Assembly: GCA_963920575.1 (NCBI GenBank)
Contig: OY986966.1
Coordinates: 27,247,717 to 27,311,716, forward strand
Reading direction: 5' to 3'
DNA from: Narthecium ossifragum
Lineage: Eukaryota; Streptophyta; Magnoliopsida; Dioscoreales; Nartheciaceae
DNA: 64,000 bases
Under the pieces are notes generated by a model. That model saw nothing but the letters and a program-made list of their open reading frames with translations. It had not been told where the DNA came from and did not search any database. Positions within the stretch are counted from its first letter, which is position 1, and each line of letters begins with the position of its first letter. Position numbers and translations under genes: made by a program. Positions 45,701 through 57,869 of this stretch are shown piece after piece.

Positions 45701-48514
45701 TATTGCCCGCTTCTTCAATGCAAAATGCAGATAGAAAACTTGTGCGGCTTTCTTTTGTAAGCGCCATTTGAACTGATGAAAAAAAACCAAGAAATATGTA
45801 TCTTATATGAAAACAAAATAAAAACAAAATAAAATAAAAAAACATAAGCATGATAGAAGACTACATGTAAATTTACCTAAGTGCAACTTTGTAGTTTAAT
45901 GATAGCATTTTCCACGAGCTATGCACGTGAGAGGGGGACAAAATCAATGGAGAACTAAATTTCATAATTTGGACCAGAATTTAACCAATTTTATAAGGAC
46001 CTTAATGGATTCAAATCTGGATCCTTATAGCATGAGGCAGGGGCCTCGTAATTTTGTTGGGTCAACATTGTACATGCTCAAAATTTTCCTGTGGAGACAA
46101 TGGAGATGGACCACCGAGAGAGATCGAACAAATTTATCGTGTACTGCTTGCACATTCTGAAAACAAGAAGAACTGCTGTCCCTGTTTAACATAATCTAAG
46201 TAAAAAGCAAAAGGTTTACAAAGCTCCAAGACCTAAAAGGCTGTGATAATAGTGAATCAACATATTTAGTTAGTCCTCTTTTGTTTTGTGACATTCCCTT
46301 GAATTAGCTTTATACAGGTCTATCAGCATCAGTAATGCATTGAGCTCCACTTATGAAGTTAGACTCTTTGCCACCAGAAAGAAAGTAATAAACAGGTGAA
46401 ATATTTAAATTTCATGAGAAACTGCGCAAAGTGGAGAGAGAAAATTTTGACTTTTTTGCAACTATTTATGCATTCCAAGTGTCTAAAACAGAATCTCGGA
46501 TATTTAAACCTAAAATAAGCTTGTTCAACAGTAACTTGCTAATTGCATAGTTGTCGACAATCACATACAGCATTATCCACTGCCTGATTAATATCCTAAC
46601 TACCAGTCATCCAATGTTTTTCCATGATGACACTCCAATCTGCTTTTAACAATTTTGCATGGAAAACCTGAGCAAACTTTCTACTTATATAGCACCCTTG
46701 ACCAAGGATTTCCATACCGGTGGTACGCGCCGTTCCGGTCTCCGGCCGGTACGGTACGTACCGCCGGTACGGTGCGTACCGGACCGGTACGCCGGCAAAC
46801 CGGTCATGAAAGGCTTGTTTGGCATGTTCTAGGGTGTTTTGGTTCGTTTCTTATTTGATTTGAAATACATTGAAGCTAACTAATGTAATTAACAATTAAA
46901 GTTGATATTCACTTGTATTCAACATCTCCAATTGATCAAATATCATTTCTTATATGAAAGCAGAGTGACAAGTTGTCAAAGTAGTATAATACAATACTGT
47001 TGTGCATTGGATGTCTTGGATTTTGTCGCCGACTCGACTATGACACACTACGCAGAGTGAACGGGGTCCGGGGCAGCGCCCCGGCGGGGATCGACCTGCC
47101 CGGTCAGGTCGCGGGATTCAGGGGCAGCGCCCCCGGAACAAAAATGGATCTTTTAGGATTTGTTTTAGTGAATCCGGCCTATTTTGTCTTTAGACCCGAC
47201 CCGGAGTAGGTTATGGATATAAATAACCTATTTTGTCACCTTCCTTATTTTTTCTCTGCTTCCCCCTCTCCATCTCTCTTCCTCAAACAGGTACAGGCCG
47301 GTTTGTACCGGCCGGTTTGGATACAAACCGGCGTGTACCGGCCGGTTTGGATACAAACCGGCCGGTACACATCCGATCCCCCCCAAATCCGATCCGGGGG
47401 GGAAAAGCGGACCGGTTAGCCACCGGTCCGGTAAAAACCGGCCGGTACGCACTGTACCGGCCGGTATGGAAATCCATGCCCTTGACTACTGCACATGGAC
47501 TGAAATCTGCTACCTTCCTAAGACTTCCGCCTTAATCCTGATAACATCCTGACATGATCATCAGCATCCCGTAGGCCTTGAAATGAACAAGAACTTTAAC
47601 TTTAAACTCAAAGAATTTATTATCTTTGAGGATTGAAGATATGAGAAGAAACTTAGCTCTGCTCTTACAAACAGAATAAATTTACATTTGTCATAGAAAA
47701 TTGGTTAATCAAGACCAAGGAACACTGGGATTGAGTATAGTTTTCGGGAAGTAAGCAGCATAATGGAACATATCAGAATTAGGATTGTTTCTTCAAATTA
47801 AATGACTGCAGAACTTGCACCATGGACAGGAAGCACAGCCTACCCGATACAGAAACCATGCAATAATGATTGATAAAACGATATAATCTAAATACTAATA
47901 CATGCGCAGAATTCACCAACTATTACAACGTCCCAAGAAACTGATTCTCTGTTGCCGAACCAATGGATTCATCACTAAACTCTCCCAAAACGCACTGAAT
48001 GGTCTCCAAACGGAACGATATACATGCTTGCCCCCATAAAAACTAAAATTCTAAGCTTCTTGCCAATGTGTTTCTAAGCCGATCAAGATACAATCTTGAA
48101 CAAAATACAAGAAGAAAGTGAAATGGATTCTCGATAACCGAAAACATTCACCAGCCAAATCCACCCCATTTCACATCCTCAATAACGCAGAATTCAAACC
48201 AAAATCCACAAATTACCACAAAATAACACGACTCATACCATAAAGAACCACAATTACGATCAGAAACCAAGAAAAGGAGACTGGAAACCGACCTGCTTGT
48301 ACTGGATTTCGATAGAATAGGAAAGCATAATGGGACTGATATCGCTAACATCCGGCCGGGACACCGAGATGATAACCGCCTTAGGCAATTCATCAAAAAC
48401 CCACGCATGCTCGGGCCCCGACTGCCGGAACGAGTGCGTCGACGACATCGCCGGTTCCGACTGCATCTTGACGTACCGATGACCTCCCTCCTTGATGAAA
48501 TGATCCAAGGACAT
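33782..48514 (-). CDS. PLDZ: Phospholipase D zeta (PX-PH type PLD)
   Basis: Hydrolyses phosphatidylcholine to phosphatidic acid; plant PLD zeta acts in membrane traffic, auxin response and phosphate starvation. Exons: 48514-48293, 45772-45671, 44958-44837, 44562-44421, 44158-43985, 43171-42998, 42127-41885, 41812-41696, 39996-39857, 39763-39614, 39514-39358, 39286-38753, 37953-37843, 36922-36776, 36704-36507, 35934-35833, 35383-35252, 34819-34754, 34166-34105 and 34031-33782 (TAA). The join gives 1114 residues, close to Arabidopsis PLD zeta (about 1100). The N-terminal PX region ([40 protein letters not shown]) precedes a PH region with a Cys-rich [21 protein letters not shown]1 is [10 protein letters not shown] (about 480) and HKD2 is HSKLMIIDD (about 915). 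The C-terminus is [14 protein letters not shown]. No C2 domain is present. Intron 2 starts with GC rather than GT. The start [11 protein letters not shown] aligns best; an upstream in-frame ATG at 48673 would add a Pro-rich tract. Confidence 0.95.
37366..37605. repeat. Diverged ~120-bp tandem duplication in a PLD zeta intron
   Basis: The words GCATTAAAGGCAACT, ACCACCTATATAACTAT and CAGRTTCAYCATGT occur twice, about 120 bp apart, in the same order. The copies have clear substitutions, so the event is older than the 80-bp one in TEN1. Confidence 0.7.
40804..41151 (+). mobile_element. 5'-truncated LINE with target-site duplication
   Basis: The insertion lies in the intron between PLD exons 8 and 9, antisense to the gene. 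The reading frame encodes [20 protein letters not shown] and [17 protein letters not shown], an RNase H-like C-terminus, followed by stop and an A-rich tail (41130-41151). It is flanked by GATAACAGAAATAT (40790-40803) and GACAACAGAAATAT (41152-41165), a 14-bp target duplication with one mismatch. Confidence 0.85.
43434..43657. mobile_element. hAT-type MITE, 224 bp, in PLD zeta intron 5
   Basis: Ends CATGGATTGCCGTCC and, inverted, CATGGATTTCCGTGCCG form terminal inverted repeats. Flanks CTGCTTAG at 43426-43433 and 43658-43665 are an exact 8-bp target duplication, the size made by hAT transposases. The interior has GGTACGGATCCGGCACC and GGCACGGTACC palindromes, a TCC/TAC microsatellite (43507-43545) and a G22 run (43561-43582). 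It has no coding capacity. Confidence 0.88.
43561..43582. repeat. Homopolymer G run (about 22)
   Basis: An uninterrupted G tract sits inside the 224-bp MITE. It could form a G-quadruplex, and the exact length is likely unreliable in sequencing. Confidence 0.85.
46703..47478. mobile_element. hAT-type MITE, 776 bp, in PLD zeta intron 1
   Basis: Left end CAAGGATTTCCATACCGG; the right end, inverted, reads CATGGATTTCCATACCGG (16 of 18 bases shared). Flanks CCCTTGAC at 46695-46702 and 47479-47486 are an exact 8-bp duplication. Both ends carry many CCGGTAC/GTACCGG palindromes (46708-46800 and 47285-47470). The middle (46810-47230) is unrelated sequence with one GGGGCAGCGCCCC-type repeat pair (about 47070 and 47122). 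It has no transposase frame. The ends match those of the 224-bp element at 43434, so both belong to one family. Confidence 0.88.
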
Positions 48515-49925
48515 CGGTTGGCAATGGCAACCCAAGAAACAAAACCTACCCCGACTCTTCTCGATCTCGGGAAGTTTTTTTTTGGGGGGGGGGGGGGGGT
48601 GGTGGTGGTTTGGTTGTGCTGATATAAAAGACAAAAAGAGTGTGAGAAGCCGCTGGCGAGGGAGATGCGGCATTAATGAGACGATCCGAGTTGGAAAAAG
48701 GTTGGAATTTTTGGGATCTTGGGTGGTTTCTTGGAGCCGTTGGATTCGAAATTTATGACTCTTTTTCTTTTTTCTTGTATTCGTGTCACACTAGGGGTGG
48801 AGGGCCGGGGGGGTCGAATATTACACGTAAACTGGGTCGGTTCTAAATTCCCTCGTTGTCCGAAAGTAGTTCAAATCAGGAGGGAAATAAATAAATGGTC
48901 TGTTATATAAGGCCAATGACATTCTATCTAAATGAGAATGATTGATTTAAGTTATGTCTGAATATATTAGATAATCGAGATAAAATAATGTGAAAGAAGG
49001 AAATGAACAATTAGAGGTGGTGATTAACATGTGATTAGGAGAGAGAAGAGCAGATATCTCTTATAAATAGAAATAGTTTACTAATTATGAAATCTTTATA
49101 TATAAGATAAATGGTTATAAGTTAACCATGTTGTTGTCATACGTGGGATAGTGTTGGGGTTCATGTTATGAATTTTACTCTTTTTTTCAAGTTTGGTTTA
49201 TGATATTAGCTTTTTTTTGTTGTTTCTTAAATTAGAACAGCATTAATGGACACGTGTAGAGTGATAAACTCAAACAATTTCTAGAAAGATCTTACGAACT
49301 GTATTAAATAGTGCTGAGTTCGGAAGGCCAGGCACTCATGTAGTCAGGCTGCTCCATTAGTCAACAAGCTTTTATAGCATAAAGGTCAGAATTGGCCACT
49401 TGTCAGGGACCATTAAAATGTTTATTTATCTATTTTACTCAACTAATAATTGATTTTTCAGTCTACGCAACAAAAAGAATTGCAATTCTCATGAATTCTT
49501 TGTTATACCTATGTATTCTTTATTCTTTCTTTTCTTTTCTTTTCTAACTTTGGTTTTGTTTTTTTCCTTTTTCTTCTGCATAATTAAATCCATTTTCTGA
49601 AAAACAAAACTGGCATGTAGCAATGCAACAGTTATCAGAACAAGCAACCAGAGTACAGGATTGATTTATTAAAAATCATGGAACTCAATATGATACAGCT
49701 GACCAAACTAATAAACCCATCATACATATATGCTCTAAGATGGGACTTAAAACAAAAAGGAGTTACAACAACTGAAAGAAAAGAACACAAACTAGTATTG
49801 TACAACAACAGGCTGTATCTACAAACTGGTCTCAAACACACATCTGAAAAAAAAAATCAACAGGTCGTCTGAAAAACTTTTTTTTTCTGACGATAAACAT
49901 AACATCTAGGGGCTTTGTCACAGCT
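48515..49925. other. Intergenic region upstream of PLD zeta and downstream of RPL19
   Basis: Directly upstream of the PLD start are T and G homopolymers (48577-48600) and GGT repeats. A repeat related to 27950-28130 lies at 48898-49060. The remainder to 49925 is AT-rich with the RPL19 3' UTR on its right side. No gene is supported. Confidence 0.45.
48898..49060. repeat. Dispersed repeat, copy 2
   Basis: Colinear with 27950-28130: GTTATATAAGG, CATTCTATC, AATCGAGATAAAA and GAGGTGGTGATTA appear in the same order with the same spacing, give or take small gaps. Confidence 0.5.
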
Positions 49926-52280
<2,355 letters not shown>

Positions 52281-52345
52281 TGCAGCTGCCCTCGAGCAAG
52301 CAAGCTCCAGACGATGATGATGCAGCGATGTATGGAAGCGCCTCG

Positions 52346-52376
52346 TATTTATATGCGCTTATTAGGGTTAGGGTTC
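52346..52376 (-). promoter_or_regulatory. RPL19 core promoter: TATA box and telo-box
   Basis: On the minus strand AACCCTAACCCTAA (plus 52362-52375) is followed about 10 bp downstream by TATAAATA (plus 52346-52353), some 66 bp before the ATG at 52280. Telo-box plus TATA is a standard layout for plant ribosomal-protein promoters. An adjacent duplication repeats the telo-box. Confidence 0.7.
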
Positions 52377-52535
52377 TACTAACTGGGCTTATTTTGATTT
52401 CTTGGGACCCAAGTTTACATTGTCTGTTCTTCCATTCCTTCACCTATTTTAGGGTTAGGGTTCTACTAACTGGGCTTATTTTGATTTCTTGGGACCCAAG
52501 TTTACATTGTCTGTTCTTCCATTCCTTCACCTATT
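52364..52535. repeat. 87-bp tandem duplication in the RPL19 promoter
   Basis: Unit 1 spans 52364-52450 and unit 2 52451-52535. Both start AGGGTTAGGGTTCTAC and run to TTCCTTCACCTATT without visible substitutions. Each unit carries one telo-box, so the RPL19 upstream region has two, 87 bp apart. Confidence 0.93.
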
Positions 52536-52779
52536 AGAAAAAAACGCACAAATAAACCAAAAATTTTTAAAAAAATTAATTATTTAACTTTATTTTTTAC
52601 TTTTTATTTTTTTTACCTTTTACTTCTTTTTAATTTTTAATTTTTACATTTTTAATTTTATTTTTTGTTTTTGGTTTTTGGTTTTTGGTTTTTTGTTTTT
52701 ATTTTTATTCATTTTATTTTTTATATTTTTATTTTTATTATATAGTTTTATAGTTTTTTTTACTTTTCACTGAGAATAA
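52536..52779. repeat. T-rich low-complexity tract
   Basis: Simple TTTTTA/TTTTTG repeats on the plus strand, including several GGTTTTT words around 52670-52690. It marks the boundary between the RPL19 promoter and the repeat array. Confidence 0.7.
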
Positions 52780-53154
52780 TCGAGTCGAAGGCTCCAGCAA
52801 TATAAAAAAAGTCGTGGTGATCCATCCACACGACTCACTTGAAGTTGAGGGCTGATGGAAGGTGACCCCCAAATTCTTCCTAACCAAAATTTCAAACTTG
52901 AGGTCAAGAGAGAACTCAAAAAATATTGTGTCGGGCTAGTCAGCTTTTTCAGACCGTTTAGCCCATGGTCAGTTCTTGCACACATTCAACCAACCACCCT
53001 CGAATCCCAAGCCGTTAAGCCCTCTTTCCATTTCAAGAGCCAGTTATAAATGGATTAAAAGTTTAAAACCATATGTCACATAATAACAAATTTATAATAT
53101 CACAATTCTAGAAACCATCACACGACTAATTTCTAACGTTGATTTGTATGCTTA

Positions 53155-53580
53155 GACTTCGTTTGGACGTGTGTTGTGTTTTTATGGTTGTGATAAAGTG
53201 TGGTGCGTTTATAAACTGGGTTGAAGTGCGGTGCGGTAACAATTGAAAAACTATTTGACATATAATATTAATATTTGTGGTAAAAAAATGTGCTCATGAA
53301 GTTTATTGTTTGGATGTGTATTTAGTTTCAATTGTGGTGTAGTCAAAATAGTGGTTTTTTCATTCAAAAATATGTTAAGATTTTGTTTTTTTATGTTTTT
53401 TACGCCTAAGTCGAGTTGCGGCCAAATAAAAGCACGTATAAACTATTTCGTCTTTGACGCGGTTTGGATGTGATCTCCACCAGTTTACGTTACTTCCCAA
53501 ACGAGGATATTATAAATGAAGTTGTGATTGGTCCAAAAAAAATACATTTAGACGGCACGAACGCACTCCCAAACGGACCC
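53155..53580. mobile_element. Tourist-like MITE in array unit 1
   Basis: Ends GACTTCGTTTGG and, inverted, GGGTCCGTTTGG, flanked on both sides by TTA (53152-53154 and 53581-53583). A 3-bp TTA duplication and a GTTTGG terminal motif fit PIF/Harbinger-type MITEs. 426 bp, non-coding. Confidence 0.65.
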
Positions 53581-54145
53581 TTAATAGTTATGACAATCTA
53601 AATGATCTTTAGGTTAGTTATTGGACGTGAATATCAAGCATCATTTTAAATCACTAAGATAGTGAAATTTATATTTAGTTTCCACTTTAAATCACAAAAA
53701 CTCAATGTTGAACGAAAGAACAAACATAATGATACTTACTGTAAGCAAAGTCATTTTTTTTCCTGAATTGTCGAGCCAAAAGCTCCCGCAATATAAAAAA
53801 AGTCGTGGTGATCCATCCACACGACTCACTTGAAGTTGAGGGCTGATGGAAGGTGACCCCCAAATTCTTCCTAACCAAAATTTCAAACTTGAGGTCAAGA
53901 GAGAACTCAAAAAATATTGTGTCGGGCTAGTCAGCTTTTTCAGACCGTTTAGCCCATGGTCAGTTCTTGCACACATTCAACCAACCACCCTCGAATCCCA
54001 AGCCGTTAAGCCCTCTTTCCATTTCAAGAGCCAGTTATAAATGGATTAAAAGTTTAAAACCATATGTCACATAATAACAAATTTATAATATCACAATTCT
54101 AGAAACCATCACACGACTAATTTCTAACGTTGATTTGTATGCTTA

Positions 54146-54571
54146 GACTTCGTTTGGACGTGTGTTGTGTTTTTATGGTTGTGATAAAGTGTGGTGCGTT
54201 TATAAACTGGGTTGAAGTGCGGTGCGGTAACAATTGAAAAACTATTTGACATATAATATTAATATTTGTGGTAAAAAAATGTGCTCATGAAGTTTATTGT
54301 TTGGATGTGTATTTAGTTTCAATTGTGGTGTAGTCAAAATAGTGGTTTTTTCATTCAAAAATATGTTAAGATTTTGTTTTTTTATGTTTTTTACGCCGAA
54401 GTCGATGTGCGGTCAAATAAAAGCACGTATAAACTATTTCGTCTTTGACGCGGTTTGGATGTGATCCCCACCAGTTTACGTTACTTTCCAAACGGGGTTA
54501 TTACAAATGAAGTTGTGTTTGGTCTAAAAAAAATACGTTTAGACGGCACGAACGCACTCCCAAACGGACCC
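54146..54571. mobile_element. Tourist-like MITE in array unit 2
   Basis: Same element, 426 bp, TTA on both sides, at the equivalent position of the next unit; it was multiplied with the array rather than inserted independently. Confidence 0.65.
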
Positions 54572-55138
54572 TTAATAGTTATGACAATCTAAATGATCTT
54601 TAGGTTAGTTATTGGACGTGAATATCAAGCATCATTTTAAGTCACTAAGATATTGAAATTTATATTTAGCTTACACTTCAAATCACAAAAACTCAATGTT
54701 GAACGAAAGAACAAACATAATGATACTTACTGTAAGCAAAGTCATCTTTTTTTTGCTGAATTGTCGAGCCAAAAGCTCTGGCAATATAAAAAAAGTCGTG
54801 GTGATTCATCCACACGACTCACTTGAAGTTGAGGGCTGATGGAAGGTGACCCCCAAATCCTTCCTAACCAATATTTCAAACTTGAGGTCAAGAGAGAACC
54901 CAAAAAATATTGTGTCGGACTGGTCAGTTTTTTCAGACCGTTTAGCCCATGGTCAGTTCTTGCACACATTCAACCAACCACCCTCGAATCCCAAGCCGTT
55001 AAGCCCTCTTTCCATTTCAAGAGCCAGTTATAAATGGATTAAAAGTTTAAAACCATATGTCACATAATAACAAATTTATAATATTACAATTCTAGAAACC
55101 ATCACACAACTAATTTCTAACGTTGATTTGTATGCTTA

Positions 55139-55516
55139 GACTTCGTTTGGACGTGTGTTGTGTTTTTTATGGCTGTGATAAGGTGCGGTGCGTTTGTAAA
55201 CTGGGTTGAAGTGCGGTGCGGTAACAATTGAAAAACTATTTGGCATATAATATTAATATTTGTGGTAATAAAATGTGTTCAAAAAGTTTATTGTTTGGAT
55301 GTGTATTTAGTTTCAATTGCGTAGTCAAAATAGTGGCTTTTCTCATTCAAAAGTCTGTTAAGATTTTGTTTTTATGTTTTTTACGCCTAAGTCAAGGTTT
55401 GGATGTGATCCCCATAAGTTTACGTTACTTTCCAAACGGGGTTATTACAAATGCAACTGTGTTTGGTCCAAACAAAAGTATGTTTAGACAACACAAACGC
55501 ACTCCCAGATAGATTC
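55139..55516. mobile_element. Tourist-like MITE in array unit 3, diverged
   Basis: Left end is intact (GACTTCGTTTGG). The right end is mutated to CCCAGATAGATTC before TTA, and an internal deletion after GTTTTTTACGCCTAAGTC shortens it to about 378 bp. Confidence 0.6.
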
Positions 55517-55929
55517 TTAATATCTAGATTGGTTATTGGACATGAATCTTGAACGAAAGAACAGACATAATGATACTTTTTGTGAGCAAAGTCATGTTTT
55601 TTTGTTCAATAGTCGAGTCAAAGGCTCCAACAATATAAAAAAAATCGTAGTGATTCATTCACACGACTCACTTGAAGTTAAGGGCGGATGGAAGGTGGCC
55701 CCAGATCCTTTCTAATTAAAATTTCAGACATGAGGTCCAGAGAGAATCCAAAAAATATTTAGCCGGGTTGGTTGGCCTTTTCATAGCTTTTAGCCCATGG
55801 TTAGCTCCTGCACACATTCAACCAACCACCCCCGAATCCCACAAGACCTGGGCTTTCCATTTCAAAAGAGCCAGTTATAAATGGCCGGATTAAAAGTTTA
55901 AAACATCTGCCAAATAATAACAAATTTAT

Positions 55930-56410
55930 AATCCATTTAAAAATGCAGACTTTTTCAGTACCACAGTAATAACAAAAGAATCCCAAGTACTTGTCATGTC
56001 TGAATCAAAGATACACTGTTTTTAGCATGAGTAAAGCCATCAACAAGAAAATTTTATAATCAAGCCTTTTATAGAAAACAGGGGAAGTGATGTTCATCTG
56101 TACAGTTTATGAATCTAGCTGCTGCAATGCCTTCAGACTTATTGCAGCAAATTAAAGCAAAAGAAAAGAAGAAGAAGAAGAAATATAGATGCTTAGAATC
56201 TACAATCATCTTAAAACATAAGTAACGAGCTGTTACTTATTCAAAGAGAAGGAATCCACCCTCTCTAAAAACCCTGATGGTAGTATTCTTCAAATGCTGA
56301 TACCTTGTCATCTTCATTGAAAACACATACCTTTATAGGGCCGGTGAATTCGCCGCCCTCCTCCTCCTCATCCTCCTCCTCCTCCTCCGGCGACAATGGC
56401 AGAACTGACG
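55930..56410 (-). pseudogene. Foreign gene-like fragment inside the array
   Basis: This stretch is absent from the other units. On the minus strand an open frame from about 56447 to 56265 encodes an acidic run (LSPEEEEEDEEEEGGEF) followed by TGPIKVCVFNEDDKVSAFEE and a stop, then AT-rich sequence like a 3' UTR. The composition is that of an exon end, so I infer a captured or duplicated 3' fragment of an unidentified gene. The first residues of the frame come from repeat DNA. I do not recognise the parent. Confidence 0.45.
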
Positions 56411-56602
56411 ATATGGTCAGCTCTTGCACACATTCAACTAACCACAATCATTTAAGCCTTATGTAAGAGCTCTTTCCATTTCAAGAGCCAATTATAAATG
56501 GATTCAAAGTTTAAAACCATCCGTCACATAATAACAAATTTATAATATCACAATTCTAGAAACCATCACACAACCAATTTATAACGTTGATTTGTATGCT
56601 TA

Positions 56603-56995
56603 GGCTTCGTTTGGGCGTGCCTTGTGTTTTTTATTGTTATGATAAGGTGCGGTAACAATTGAAAAACTATTTGGCATGTAATATTAATATTTGTGGTAAA
56701 AAATTGTGCTCATGAAGTTTATTGTTTAAATGTGTGTTTAGTTTCAACTATGATGCAGTCAAAATAGTGGTTTTTTTAATTCAAAAATAACTTAAGATTA
56801 TGTTTTTATGTTTTTTACGCCTCAATCGAGATGCGGCCAAATAAAAGCACGTATAAACTATTTCATCTTTTATGAGGTTTGGATGTGGTCCCTACCAGTT
56901 TATGTTACTTCCCAAATGGGGTTATTATAAATGCAATTGTGTTTGGTTCAAAAAAAATACGTTTAGACGGCACGAATGCACTCCCAAACGGACCC
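56603..56995. mobile_element. Tourist-like MITE in array unit 4
   Basis: Left end GGCTTCGTTTGG, right end CCAAACGGACCC, TTA on both sides (56600-56602 and 56996-56998). About 393 bp owing to internal deletions. Confidence 0.6.
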
Positions 56996-57311
56996 TTAAT
57001 AGTTGTGACAATCTAAACGATCTCTAGGTTGGTTATTGGACGTGAATATCAAGCATCATGGTAAATCACTAAGATAGTGAAATTTATATTTAGTTTCCTA
57101 CTTCAAATCACAAAAACTCAATGTTGAATGAAAGAACAAACATAATGATACTTTCTATAAGCAAAGTTATCTTTTTCTGTTAAATAGTCGAGCCAAAAGC
57201 TCCAGCAATATAAAGAAAATCATGCTGATTCATCCACATGACTCACTTGAAGTTGAGGACTAATGGAAGGTGATCCCCAAATCCTTTCTAACTAAAATTT
57301 CAGACTTGAGG

Positions 57312-57869
57312 TGTCGCGCCCCAACCCAGGAAACCCATCCCGGACCGGGACACGAGGCGGAAACCTACATCTACTGACAACCAACAAGCGGAGACAGATA
57401 CAAGAATAAACAAAAGGCGGAAGAGAAGTTAACATTAAATACATCAGAGTTATACAAATATTTACAACATTTACAAATATCAGAAAGAAATTACATCTTC
57501 GGGGATCTCCGCAAAAGCGCAACAAAAGCCCTCCTGGCCCTCAAACGTAGTCGGCTGGCGGCGCGCTGCCACAGGACGAGCACCGGGGGCCCACAGGAGG
57601 AGCGCCGGTGCCTGCACCTGCAAACGACACGGTCCAGGTAGGAATGAGCCAAAGCTCAGCAGGGTTCTACTCTACGACACTCACAAGGAAGGTGACTCCA
57701 ACCGCACTAACTCTGTGCCAAGTGCTGAGGCCTGCCAGGGACCCCATAAATCCCGTCAATAACCCGAATGGCACCCGTTCGAAGTACGTCCTCCGATGGC
57801 CACTGCTCAGGGGTGGTCCTCCTCCGACAGTCCCTGACACAGGGTGGACATGACGCTATGATAAGACGT
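57312..57869. mobile_element. LTR-like sequence, left part (TGTCGCGCCCC start)
   Basis: TGTCGCGCCCCAACCC at 57312 resembles the 5' end of plant Ty3/gypsy (Del/Tekay-like) LTRs, and it abruptly interrupts array unit 5 after ACTTGAGG. The sequence contains GTACGTCCTCCGATG (57784), repeated at 59596 in the continuation, and is then interrupted by a 1.5-kb insertion. No polyprotein is visible. Confidence 0.55.

Larger units (their letters stand above)
52780..57311. repeat. Tandem array of ~990-bp units
   Basis: The landmark TCGAGYC followed by a GCTCC/GCTCT word starts units at 52780, 53771, 54764, 55613 and 57188. The first two spacings are 991 and 993 bp. Units 1-3 are nearly identical over most of their length, unit 3 ends shortened and diverged, and unit 4 is split by foreign DNA at about 55930-56410. 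Unit 5 is cut at 57311 by an LTR element. Each full unit has the order: ACGACTCACTTGAAGTTGAG, GCCCATGGTCAG, TCACAATTCTAGAAACCATC, then a MITE. Frames of 64-94 codons in the units are shadows. Confidence 0.92.

Noticed and set aside
52364..52462. TTAGGGTTAGGG words as interstitial telomere repeats
   Set aside because: Only about two units per place and positioned just upstream of a TATA box, which fits telo-box promoter elements. The plant telomere repeat is TTTAGGG.
52767..54969. Recurring 64-94-codon frames starting MCARTDHGLNG or MEGDPQILPNQ in three places
   Set aside because: They recur because the array unit is repeated. They lie on opposite strands over the same bases, show no family resemblance and have no splice or UTR context.
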